The position numbers and the translations under genes were made by a program. The notes below the pieces were generated by a model. It did not search any database. It was not told the DNA's origin and saw nothing but the letters and a program-made list of their open reading frames with translations. A stretch of 64,000 bases of DNA from CAYXZQ01 sp963717515 (GTDB taxonomy: Archaea; Nanobdellota; Nanobdellia; Woesearchaeales; DSVV01): positions 1,178,001-1,242,000 of the forward strand of contig OY970338.1 in assembly GCA_963717515.1 (NCBI GenBank), read 5' to 3'. Positions 8,302-16,733 of this stretch are shown in pieces. Position 1 is the first letter of the stretch. Every line of letters begins with the position of its first letter.

Positions 8302-10365
8302 ATGAAAAAGAGTGTGATAATTTTTGTTTGTTTGGTTTTTTTGGTTAGTTTTTCTAGTTATTCAAATCTTGTTTCAGCAAATATAGATTTCCATCAGAGT
8401 TTTGATTCTGAAAGTGCCCCATATCCAGGAACTTCATGCACAGGTGTAGATGATCTTTATTATAATTCATTAAACTATGGGCCTACTGGTTGGTATCCTA
8501 ATTGTATGACAGAACTACGAACAGATGTAAATGATCGAAGCTCCCCTAGTACTGGAAAGACCGTAACTTTCGTTTGTGATTGGGTTGATTGCTCTGAAAG
8601 AGCCTCATCTCAAAGAGCAAATATGAATATTTGTCAACCAACTGCATGGGGGGCAAGTTCGCCAGCTTGTGCTGATGGGGGGGATTATAATGACGGTACA
8701 GAATATTGGGTAGGTATGAGTTATTATATCCCAGTAAATAATGGATTTGAAGAAGGTGGTGGAGTAATGATGTTCCAGTTTCTTGGAGGAGGGAGTGATC
8801 ACAATATTCGCCTTAGCTCTCCCTCTGTAGCATACGGATCTATGCCTAATTACCAAATAGGTTATCGCCAGGATAATAGCACAAGTGGTTGGGGTAAAGA
8901 TTCTGGAATAAGCATGTCATCTACAGAAGGAACGTGGCTTGATGTTGTGGTTCAATGGGTTCCTTATACATATGATAATACAAATGCTACTATAAAAATG
9001 TGGATTAATGGTCAAAATGTTCTTGATAAAGTAGGCAAACAAACTTTTAAAACATCGTCAGGCGGACCATGGTTTCAGTTTATACTATACAATAAAGGTT
9101 GTTATCCACAATTTGATTGTCTTACTAACTGCAAGGATGCGGATGATGGGCCTGTTGAGGATTGGAGAGTTTTAAGAATTGATGAAATAAGATTTACAGA
9201 AAATACAATGGGAACTAAAGAATATTGCTTAGTCGCCCCTCCAATCTGGGCAGCAAAACCATCCATAAGTTATCCATCAAATGGAGCAATAAATATCCCA
9301 AGCTCATTCACAGCAACATACAGCGGGTATGTAGACCATCGCAATGACCCTCAAAATTGTTTCTCATATACAAAAACACAAATCCAGATTGATGAACAAG
9401 GAGGGGATTGGTCAACTCCTGTTTATGATTCAGGAGAGATAAATGCACAAACAAGCAACTCAATAAGCGGATTATCCTCGCAGCAATACCAAATGAGAGT
9501 GAGACACGAGTCAGTTAGGAGCGGAACATCAGACACTTACTGGGGGGAGTGGTCTGATACTATCTTTTTCACAGTTGGGGCATCAACAACAAATAAAACC
9601 TACACAATCCTGAAAACTTCAACACCTCCAACTATCGACGGCAATATTAACGAATTCGCAAATGCAAATTCATTAACAATAACCAATTCAAATGGAAATT
9701 CTGCAACTTACAAAATGCTTTGGGACAGCAATAATTTGTATATTGCAGCCCAGGGAAGTGACAGTCAGCTTGCAGCAATAGCCTCAGAAAGAGACGGCGC
9801 ATTATGGGATGATGATGCAATTGAGTTGTTCTTCGATACACTGAACAACGGAGGAATATTTTTGAATTCAGATGATTACAAGTTTTTTGTGAATCTGCTT
9901 AATACTACAAGAGATAGTTATTTTGGTGGTGGAGGAAGTTCATGGAACACTATATTTAATTCGGCGGTCACAACTTCAGGAACTCTGAATGTTGCAGGCA
10001 ATGTTGATGCTGGCTATACAATTGAGATTGCAATTCCCTGGAGTAATTGGGGTGTTTCGGTTCCAGTAGATAGTTCTGTTTGGGGTTTTGATGTATCAAT
10101 GGACGACAGAAATGATGCAGGAGATGTAATCCAGAAAGCATGGTCCCAGACAAATGTGGGCAATATTCCTGATGAGTTCGGAGATGTAACTTTCTCGTCG
10201 CAGTTTGTTTCTTCTGGAAGCGTCTGCAAATCTCTCGCAGATTCTAACAGCGACGGAGTTATCTCGATATCTGAATTGATTAATTATATCTCCCAATGGA
10301 AATCAGGAAGTGTTTCAATAACTCAGCTGATTGATGCTATTGGAAAGTGGAAGAGCGGGTGCTAG
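8302..10365 (+). CDS. Secreted lyase-like jelly roll / Fn3-like / CBM9-like / dockerin-like protein
   Basis: This 687-residue protein has a signal peptide (about 1-27, ending L-V-S-A). The N-terminal domain (about 28-315) is not a beta-helix. Its E-Y-W-V-G-M-S-Y-Y-I-P and M-M-F-Q-F-L-G-G segments and final R-I-D-E-I-R-F-T strand fit a concanavalin-like polysaccharide-lyase or LamG-type jelly roll. An Fn3/Ig-like region follows (320-430), then a CBM9-like domain (434-630) and the dockerin-like tail ending W-K-S-G-C. From nt 9649 onward it matches the gene ending at 1877 base for base, so a new catalytic-type head has been joined to an existing tail. The head's substrate is unknown. Confidence 0.8.
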   Translation: MKKSVIIFVCLVFLVSFSSYSNLVSANIDFHQSFDSESAPYPGTSCTGVDDLYYNSLNYGPTGWYPNCMTELRTDVNDRSSPSTGKTVTFVCDWVDCSERASSQRANMNICQPTAWGASSPACADGGDYNDGTEYWVGMSYYIPVNNGFEEGGGVMMFQFLGGGSDHNIRLSSPSVAYGSMPNYQIGYRQDNSTSGWGKDSGISMSSTEGTWLDVVVQWVPYTYDNTNATIKMWINGQNVLDKVGKQTFKTSSGGPWFQFILYNKGCYPQFDCLTNCKDADDGPVEDWRVLRIDEIRFTENTMGTKEYCLVAPPIWAAKPSISYPSNGAINIPSSFTATYSGYVDHRNDPQNCFSYTKTQIQIDEQGGDWSTPVYDSGEINAQTSNSISGLSSQQYQMRVRHESVRSGTSDTYWGEWSDTIFFTVGASTTNKTYTILKTSTPPTIDGNINEFANANSLTITNSNGNSATYKMLWDSNNLYIAAQGSDSQLAAIASERDGALWDDDAIELFFDTLNNGGIFLNSDDYKFFVNLLNTTRDSYFGGGGSSWNTIFNSAVTTSGTLNVAGNVDAGYTIEIAIPWSNWGVSVPVDSSVWGFDVSMDDRNDAGDVIQKAWSQTNVGNIPDEFGDVTFSSQFVSSGSVCKSLADSNSDGVISISELINYISQWKSGSVSITQLIDAIGKWKSGC

Positions 10366-10564
10366 GAAGATAAATTTATATACTATAATCTCAATGTAAT
10401 CCTATGAAAAGAGGATTGATGGTGATGGTCTGCTTGGTTTTTCTGGTTAGTTTTGTTAGTGCGACGAATCATTATGTCTCTCCTTCTGGTTCTGCTTCGT
10501 GGTCCTTATGTACAAATATAAACACTCCTTGTTCATTATCAACTGCAAATTCAAATGCTGTTGC
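9649..10564 (+). repeat. 916-bp direct repeat, copy 2
   Basis: Partner of 1161-2076. It spans the 3' part of the lyase-like gene, the promoter, and the first 161 bp of the next beta-helix gene. The reading frames correspond exactly, so recombination between copies would keep both genes intact. Confidence 0.9.
10369..10384 (+). promoter_or_regulatory. TATA/BRE promoter of gene at 10404
   Basis: GATAAATTTATATACT lies within the 916-bp repeat, so it is identical to the promoter at 1881. Confidence 0.7.
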
Positions 10565-12851
10565 AGATGATGTTGTTTATCTTAGAGGGGATTCGTACAC
10601 TGGAAGTGCTTTGCAACCAGCCCATTCCGGTTCATCTGGCCATCCGATTACTTATAAAAATTATCCAGAAGAGACAGCAATATTCAGCGGTATGAATAAT
10701 GGTATTAATCTTGCAAACAGAAGTTATATTACAATCGACGGCACAGACTCAAACTTTGGGATACGGATACAGAATACTCATAATACTTGGATTGCCCTGT
10801 CAAGTTCGAGTCATATTATAATTCAACATTGTTATATGCGGAATAATAGAGGTTGGGCTGGTATTTCTGCAACAGGGTCTAATAGTTATATCCAAGTTCT
10901 AAATAATAATATGGCGAATGATGGTAAAAATGATTTCAATGATATAGTTTATTTCAGAGATTCTGCTAATTACAATGTGTTTGAAGGAAATTATTTTGGT
11001 GATGCTGGACATACCGCATTGAATATTCATGGCTATGCAACAGCCCCCATCTTCAATGTTGTCAGGAATAATGTTTTTGAAAATACAAAACATGGTGGCC
11101 TTGGGATTTGGCCCAGTGGATCAGATCCATATTATGTTCTGTTTGAAGGGAATATCATTAAAAATGGAGGTACGGATAAGTTGAATGCCGCTCCTCCATC
11201 AAATACCAGCCAATCCCATGCTGTACAGGTTGGAGCAACTTATATAATTGGCAGAAAAAATATATTGTATGGCAATAAGCCTGCTCCTGATGATAATTCT
11301 GGATATATGGTTATAGCTTTAACATTTGCTACATATGATGATGGTAAACCCAAGAATTGGTATAGCTCTTATTATCATAATACTTTTTATGATAATGAAT
11401 ATCCGATATTTGTTCGTGACAATCTATTACAAATGAAAGATAACGTCATTAAAAATAATATTATCTATAAAAACGAGCATGATATATATTCTTGGCCGCG
11501 GTTAATTCCTGGCGTAGAATATATAAATAATTCAGGTAACAGCATAGATCCCCATTTCGTTAATATAGGGGGGGGTGATGATTTTACGCTTCAGTCAGAT
11601 TCGGCCATGATAGACGCGGGCGGGTGGTTGACATTTATAACCTCAGCAACAGGTTCTGGTAAAACATCTTTTACAGTCGATCGTTCATTATACTTCTATG
11701 ATGGGTGGGGTATACCTGGTGAAACCGGAGATGTAATAAAAACCCAGAACGGGCAGACAACAACAATCCAGTCAATAAATTATGATACAAATATGATCAC
11801 AGTATCCCCTGCAATAAACATTGTCAATGGTGAAGGTCTTTCATTAGATTATTCAGGCTCAGCACCAGACATTGGAGCATTTGAATATGCTTCAACTCCA
11901 ACTTACTCCTGCACTGGCACAATACCTTCAAACGCAGCAGCATGGGATAGTGAAGAAAGTGAAAATCTGGGAGCGGACACTCCATGGACTTATTCAAGCT
12001 CAGATACTTCAATAAAATGTCAGTACCATTGCAATAGCGGATATACCTGGAGTGGAAGTTCTTGTGTTTTGCAGCAGCAAACATACTCCTACACAATCCT
12101 AAAGACTAATTTACCACCAACTATCGACGGAATTTTAAACGAATTCGCAAATGCAAATTCATTAACAATAACCAATTCAAATGGAAATTCTGCAACTTAC
12201 AAAATGCTTTGGGACAGCAATAGTTTGTATATTGCAGCCCAGGGAACCGATGACCAGCTTGCGGCTATTGTAAATATAAAAGACCAGACAGGAATCTGGG
12301 ATGATGATTCAATTGAACTTTTCTTTGACACACTAAACAACGGAGGAAAATCATCAAATTCAGATGATTACAAGTTCTTTGTGAATCTTCTAAACACTTC
12401 TTATGATTTTTATAATGGTGGGGGAGGGGTTTCGTGGAATACTGCTTTAAGCTCTAAAACTACAACTTCAGGAACATTAAATGTTGCAGGCAATGTTGAT
12501 GCAGGCTACACAATTGAGGTTGCGATTCCATGGAAAGACTGGGTTGCACCTTCGGATAATTCTGTGTGGGGCTTTGATGTTAACATGAATGACAGAAGAG
12601 ACAACGGTACAAGAATCTGGGAAGCGTGGTCTGAGACAAGCGGGCTTAATATTCCTAATGAGTTTGGGGATGTCACTTTCTCGTCGCAGTTTGTTTCTTC
12701 TGGAAGCGTCTGCAAATCTCTCGCAGACTCTAACAGCGACGGAGTTATCTCGATATCTGAATTAATCAATTATATCTCCCAATGGAAAACAGGAAGCGTT
12801 ACAATCGAAAATCTGATTGACGCAATCGAGAAATGGAAATCAGGATGCTAG
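10404..12851 (+). CDS. Secreted beta-helix / CBM9-like / dockerin-like protein
   Basis: The protein has 815 residues. Its signal peptide and first 53 residues are identical to those of the gene at 1916, because they lie in the 916-bp repeat; after A-N-S-N-A-V-A it diverges. The beta-helix runs to about 493 (D-I-G-A-F-E-Y). The linker (about 495-560) is a different Cys repeat: C-T-G-T-I-P-S-N-A-A-A-W, ending C-Q-Y-H-C-N-S-G-Y-T-W. A CBM9-like domain with more substitutions than its siblings (562-765, G-T-D-D-Q-L-A-A) and a dockerin-like tail ending W-K-S-G-C follow. The role is inferred as carbohydrate binding or processing outside the cell. Confidence 0.85.
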   Translation: MKRGLMVMVCLVFLVSFVSATNHYVSPSGSASWSLCTNINTPCSLSTANSNAVADDVVYLRGDSYTGSALQPAHSGSSGHPITYKNYPEETAIFSGMNNGINLANRSYITIDGTDSNFGIRIQNTHNTWIALSSSSHIIIQHCYMRNNRGWAGISATGSNSYIQVLNNNMANDGKNDFNDIVYFRDSANYNVFEGNYFGDAGHTALNIHGYATAPIFNVVRNNVFENTKHGGLGIWPSGSDPYYVLFEGNIIKNGGTDKLNAAPPSNTSQSHAVQVGATYIIGRKNILYGNKPAPDDNSGYMVIALTFATYDDGKPKNWYSSYYHNTFYDNEYPIFVRDNLLQMKDNVIKNNIIYKNEHDIYSWPRLIPGVEYINNSGNSIDPHFVNIGGGDDFTLQSDSAMIDAGGWLTFITSATGSGKTSFTVDRSLYFYDGWGIPGETGDVIKTQNGQTTTIQSINYDTNMITVSPAINIVNGEGLSLDYSGSAPDIGAFEYASTPTYSCTGTIPSNAAAWDSEESENLGADTPWTYSSSDTSIKCQYHCNSGYTWSGSSCVLQQQTYSYTILKTNLPPTIDGILNEFANANSLTITNSNGNSATYKMLWDSNSLYIAAQGTDDQLAAIVNIKDQTGIWDDDSIELFFDTLNNGGKSSNSDDYKFFVNLLNTSYDFYNGGGGVSWNTALSSKTTTSGTLNVAGNVDAGYTIEVAIPWKDWVAPSDNSVWGFDVNMNDRRDNGTRIWEAWSETSGLNIPNEFGDVTFSSQFVSSGSVCKSLADSNSDGVISISELINYISQWKTGSVTIENLIDAIEKWKSGC

Positions 12852-12866
12852 ATAAATTTATATATG
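12851..12866 (+). promoter_or_regulatory. TATA/BRE promoter of gene at 12892
   Basis: GATAAATTTATATATG begins at the last base of the previous stop codon and lies about 32 bp before the ATG. The downstream ATGTAATCCTA resembles the initiator region at 1906 and 10394. Confidence 0.7.
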
Positions 12867-12891
12867 CAATTCCTATGTAATCCTAAGTAAA

Positions 12892-15483
12892 ATGAAAAGG
12901 GGATTGATGGTGATGGTCTGTTTGGTTTTTTTTGTTAGCTTTGTCAGTGCCACTAATTATTATGTTTCACCTGCGGGTTCTGCATCGTGGGCTTCATGCA
13001 CAAATATCAATACTCCTTGTTCATTATCAACTGCAAATACAAATGCTGTTGCAGAGGATGTTGTTTATTTCAGGACGGGGACTTATACAACTTCACTCAA
13101 TCCTGCACATTCAGGAGTTTCAGGAAATCCAATTACATTTGCAGCTTACAATGGAGAAAATGCATACCTTGAAAACGGTAATTATGCCATAGACCTGAGG
13201 AATGGCCAGGATTATCTTATTATTGACGGGTTCAAATCAGATAATGCAAAACAATATGAATTGTTTGCGCAAAACTCAACACACGTGGAACTTAAAAACT
13301 GCCATTTTAGTGTTAATATGCCAGGTGCAACAGCTTGGTTTTCTGTGGATATTGATGCAGGATGCAGTTACTGGAGTATTCATAATAATAAATTTGATGT
13401 TATACAAAGGCCAACTGGTCTTTTGAATGAAAGTGGAGGGTCACTCTTGGGAATTGGAGGCTCGGCAAATCCAGCACATCATAATTATATTTACAATAAT
13501 ATATTTATTGATGGCATGAACCATGACTTTTTTGCACTTTCTTACTCTGATTATAATGTAGTTGAAAATAATACTTTCTATAATACTGGAACATGGGTTT
13601 GCACTTCTGATCCTGGAACATGTGCTGTTGGCCCAGGAGAGACCATGCAGATAGAAAAAGGCGCGGACCATAATGTTATTGAAAATAATGTTTATCATGA
13701 GACATCAAGAAATTTTGGTGATAGTCATATGGTGGGGATTCATCAACTTAATTCAAAATATAATATTTATAGAGGAAATATCGGATATGATTATGATGGG
13801 TGGGGAATTGATATTTATACAGGGCCTAATTATGGATATGCTGATACGGACTACAACCGCATATATAGCAACACTTATTACAATATGATGTCGTCCACTT
13901 ATTATTCAAATGATGGGCATGGGGTTATACGACTTTATGACTATCAATCTAATCAATATTTAAAACATACAAAGGTTGTTAATAATGTAGTCTCAACATC
14001 GGGCAAGAGAGCTTTTGAGGCAAATGAGATTTATTCTGGAATGCTTCTTCCGTATAGCAATGAGTTCTTTGGAAACTGGCTTTATTATATAGCACAATCA
14101 ACTGAAGTTAGAAGATATACGCCAAATGATTCAACACAATATTATACAATCTCACAAGCCCAGACAAATTTTCCATCGGAATTCCACGACAACAGCCCTA
14201 ATGACCTCATAGACCCAAAACTAACAAACCCTGCAAGCGGCGACATGAGGCTGCAGTCAAGTTCTCCATGTATCGACGCTGGGCAGTGGCTAACAACAAT
14301 AACCTCAGCAACAGGTTCAGGTACAAGCTTTGTTGTTGCAGACCCGTATTTCTTCTTTGATGGTTATGGAATATCTGGGGTTTCAGGAGACACAATAAAA
14401 ACTCAAAATGGACAGAAAACAACAATCCAGTCAATCAACTACAACACAAAAACAATTACAGTTTCTCCTGCAATAAACATTGTCAACGGAGAAGGATTGT
14501 CACTGGACTATTCAGGAAGCAAGCCAGATATCGGGGCAATCGAGTATACTGCAACAGGAACCTGTAATGAAAACTGGCAGTGCACTTCCTGGAGCGCGTG
14601 GTCTTTATGTGTTAATAATCTGCAGACAAGAACAAGGACATGCACTGACCTGAAAAGCTGCGGGACAACAACTAACAAGCCTTCTGAATCAGAAACTCAA
14701 TCATGCTCACCTTCTGCAAAATCCTACACAATCCTGAAAACTCAAAATCCAATAACTGTCGACGGCAATCTAAATGAATTCGCAAATACAAACCCGATAA
14801 CAATAACAAACTCAAACGGGAACTCATTGATATACAAAATGCTCTGGGACAGCAATAATCTATACATTGCTGCGCAAGGAAGCGACAGCCAGCTTGCGGC
14901 AGTTTTAAACACAAGAGACGGAAGTGTGTGGAATGATGATGCAATTGAATTGTTCTTCGACACATTAAATAACGGAGGAACAACGCTCCAGAGTGATGAT
15001 TATAAGTTCTTTGTTAATCTTCTTAATGTTCAGAGAGATAACAGTGTTGGCGATGGAGGAGTTTCATGGAACACTGTATTCACTTCAGCTGTAACAACAA
15101 CAGGAACATTGAATGTTGCGGGAGACACAGACACTGGCTATACGATTGAAGCTGCAATTCCATGGGCAGGCTGGGTTACACCTTCGGATAATAGTGTATG
15201 GGGTTTTGATGTATCAATGGATGACAGGAATGACGCAGGAAGCACAATTCAGAAAACAAGGTCGCAGACAAACGTTGGCAATATCCCTGATGAGTTTGGA
15301 GATGTTGTGTTTTCTTCGCAGTATGTCGTTTCAGGTTCAGAATGCAACTCTGATGCTGATTCAGACGGAGATTCAAATATTTCAATAGGAGAACTGATCA
15401 ATTACATCTCAAGATGGAAATCCAGAAATGTCTCAATCCTCAAGCTGGTCGAGGCAATTGACAACTGGAAAAACGGCTGTTGA
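12892..15483 (+). CDS. Secreted beta-helix / CBM9-like / dockerin-like protein
   Basis: This 863-residue last member of the array has a signal peptide (1-20) and a beta-helix to about 553 (D-I-G-A-I-E-Y). A thrombospondin-1-like module (557-608) is nearly identical at DNA level to that of the gene ending at 1877. The CBM9-like domain (613-812) starts with a block shared with the gene at 4607. The dockerin-like tail (about 818-863) is the most diverged (D-S-D-G-D-S-N-I-S-I; ends W-K-N-G-C) but keeps the terminal Trp-Lys and Cys. It is a clear mosaic of two siblings and probably binds polysaccharide. Confidence 0.85.
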   Translation: MKRGLMVMVCLVFFVSFVSATNYYVSPAGSASWASCTNINTPCSLSTANTNAVAEDVVYFRTGTYTTSLNPAHSGVSGNPITFAAYNGENAYLENGNYAIDLRNGQDYLIIDGFKSDNAKQYELFAQNSTHVELKNCHFSVNMPGATAWFSVDIDAGCSYWSIHNNKFDVIQRPTGLLNESGGSLLGIGGSANPAHHNYIYNNIFIDGMNHDFFALSYSDYNVVENNTFYNTGTWVCTSDPGTCAVGPGETMQIEKGADHNVIENNVYHETSRNFGDSHMVGIHQLNSKYNIYRGNIGYDYDGWGIDIYTGPNYGYADTDYNRIYSNTYYNMMSSTYYSNDGHGVIRLYDYQSNQYLKHTKVVNNVVSTSGKRAFEANEIYSGMLLPYSNEFFGNWLYYIAQSTEVRRYTPNDSTQYYTISQAQTNFPSEFHDNSPNDLIDPKLTNPASGDMRLQSSSPCIDAGQWLTTITSATGSGTSFVVADPYFFFDGYGISGVSGDTIKTQNGQKTTIQSINYNTKTITVSPAINIVNGEGLSLDYSGSKPDIGAIEYTATGTCNENWQCTSWSAWSLCVNNLQTRTRTCTDLKSCGTTTNKPSESETQSCSPSAKSYTILKTQNPITVDGNLNEFANTNPITITNSNGNSLIYKMLWDSNNLYIAAQGSDSQLAAVLNTRDGSVWNDDAIELFFDTLNNGGTTLQSDDYKFFVNLLNVQRDNSVGDGGVSWNTVFTSAVTTTGTLNVAGDTDTGYTIEAAIPWAGWVTPSDNSVWGFDVSMDDRNDAGSTIQKTRSQTNVGNIPDEFGDVVFSSQYVVSGSECNSDADSDGDSNISIGELINYISRWKSRNVSILKLVEAIDNWKNGC
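14759..14897 (+). repeat. 139-bp shared block, copy 2
   Basis: Partner of 6363-6501. It covers the start of the CBM9-like coding region. Confidence 0.75.
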
Positions 15484-15499
15484 CAGCTGCAATAAAAAA

Positions 15500-15510
15500 A
15501 TATTTAAATC
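15500..15510 (+). promoter_or_regulatory. TATA promoter of lipoprotein gene
   Basis: ATATTTAAATC is centred about 26 bp before the ATG at 15531. This supports that ATG over the upstream in-frame starts at 15480 and 15519. Confidence 0.65.
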
Positions 15511-15530
15511 ACCATTGTATGAGACTCTCC

Positions 15531-16595
15531 ATGAAAAGTGACGGAATGAAAATAATCTCATATCTCGCATTGATGATTGTTATCCTGCTTGTGCTCGGAT
15601 GCGATGATGCAATGACAGACAGGCTCAGCAATGCCTCTGACTCGGTGAGCCAGGCTGCAAACAGGGCACTCGGCAAGGAAAAGACAGGTTCACAATCTGC
15701 TCCGGCATGCCCTGTGAGCTGCGATGACAATGATTCCTGCACTGCAGATGCCTGCAGCCAGGAGACAGGATACGGGTGCATCCATGACCAGCTGACGCCA
15801 TGCTGCGGGAATTTTGCTTGTGAGCCAGGTGAGACATACAGCACCTGTCCGGAGGATTGTCCGGAATGCATTGCAGGGAAATGCCAGAACGCGAGCTTCG
15901 ATTTTGAGACCCAGGAGTGCGTCGTCACCAACATGACGCCATGCTGCGGAGACGGCGCTTGCGAGGAAGGCGAGACATACTCCGCATGCCCTGACGACTG
16001 CCCTGAGTGCTCGACAGACAGGGAATGCTTCAAATCTGTATATGATTATGATACAGCCACATGCAAGATAAAGCCCATCACACCATGCTGCGGAAACGAC
16101 ATCTGCGACTTCAAAGAGAGCTGCTCGTCATGCCCGGGAGATTGCGAATGCAGGGACAGGGTCGACCTTTCTGATTTCCCTGATTTCCTTGATGACGGAA
16201 CGCTCATAGTCATCGGCGACAATGCGAAGTCACAGGATTCGCTCACAGGAGTCTACATATCCACCACCCTGCTCACTGACGGAATCGATACAGAGCCTGA
16301 TGTATACAGCATGTTCAGCAAAGACAAGCTCGCTTCCCGCGACCTCATCGTACTCGGGAACCCCTGCGACAATGCGCTCTGGGAAGAGTACCAGGGTGTC
16401 GAATGCGACGAGAATTATTTCAGCCAGGGCAGGGCAGTGATAAAACTCATCGAGAAAAATGGCCGGGAGATACTTTTCATCGCAGGAAGGACAGAGGATG
16501 ACACCAAGAAATCCGCTGCATACCTCCTGGAAGAGCATCTTTCAGGCATGGAATCAGAACTCGATACATCAGGAAACAGTGCAAAGGAAATCTGA
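15531..16595 (+). CDS. Lipoprotein with three Cys-rich repeats and S-layer-like C-terminal domain
   Basis: The protein has 354 residues. Its N-terminal signal ends in a lipobox (L-L-V-L-G-C, Cys at about 24), so it should be lipid-anchored outside the cell. A Ser/Ala-rich stretch leads into three Cys-rich repeats of the form C-C-G-x-x-x-C-E-x-G-E-T with C-P-x-D-C-P-E-C (about 85-205), probably disulfide-bonded. The C-terminal part (about 215-345; L-I-V-I-G-D-N-A, L-I-V-L-G-N-P-C-D-N, F-I-A-G-R-T-E-D-D) resembles the outer domain of archaeal S-layer proteins in DPANN-type genomes. Base composition is clearly more G+C-rich than in the array before it, marking the end of the A+T-rich island. The function is inferred to be structural or envelope-related. 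Confidence 0.7.
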   Translation: MKSDGMKIISYLALMIVILLVLGCDDAMTDRLSNASDSVSQAANRALGKEKTGSQSAPACPVSCDDNDSCTADACSQETGYGCIHDQLTPCCGNFACEPGETYSTCPEDCPECIAGKCQNASFDFETQECVVTNMTPCCGDGACEEGETYSACPDDCPECSTDRECFKSVYDYDTATCKIKPITPCCGNDICDFKESCSSCPGDCECRDRVDLSDFPDFLDDGTLIVIGDNAKSQDSLTGVYISTTLLTDGIDTEPDVYSMFSKDKLASRDLIVLGNPCDNALWEEYQGVECDENYFSQGRAVIKLIEKNGREILFIAGRTEDDTKKSAAYLLEEHLSGMESELDTSGNSAKEI

Positions 16596-16701
16596 AATAT
16601 CCGGAAATAGGCCATGAAAAGGAAATCATTCCGGAACTGCGCAATCCAATGCCGGAATATCCCGCATCTGCCTTTATCATTTTCCGGGTTTTCCTTCTAA
16701 A

Positions 16702-16713
16702 AACTTATTAAAG
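16702..16713 (+). promoter_or_regulatory. TATA promoter of LTD protein gene
   Basis: AACTTATTAAAG lies about 27 bp before the ATG at 16734. Confidence 0.55.
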
Positions 16714-16733
16714 ATTTTCTTCCCCTTCATTGC

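Noticed and set aside
1..15483. CRISPR array or tandem short repeats
   Set aside because: The repeats are whole domains and promoters spaced by kilobases, with no short regular spacers.
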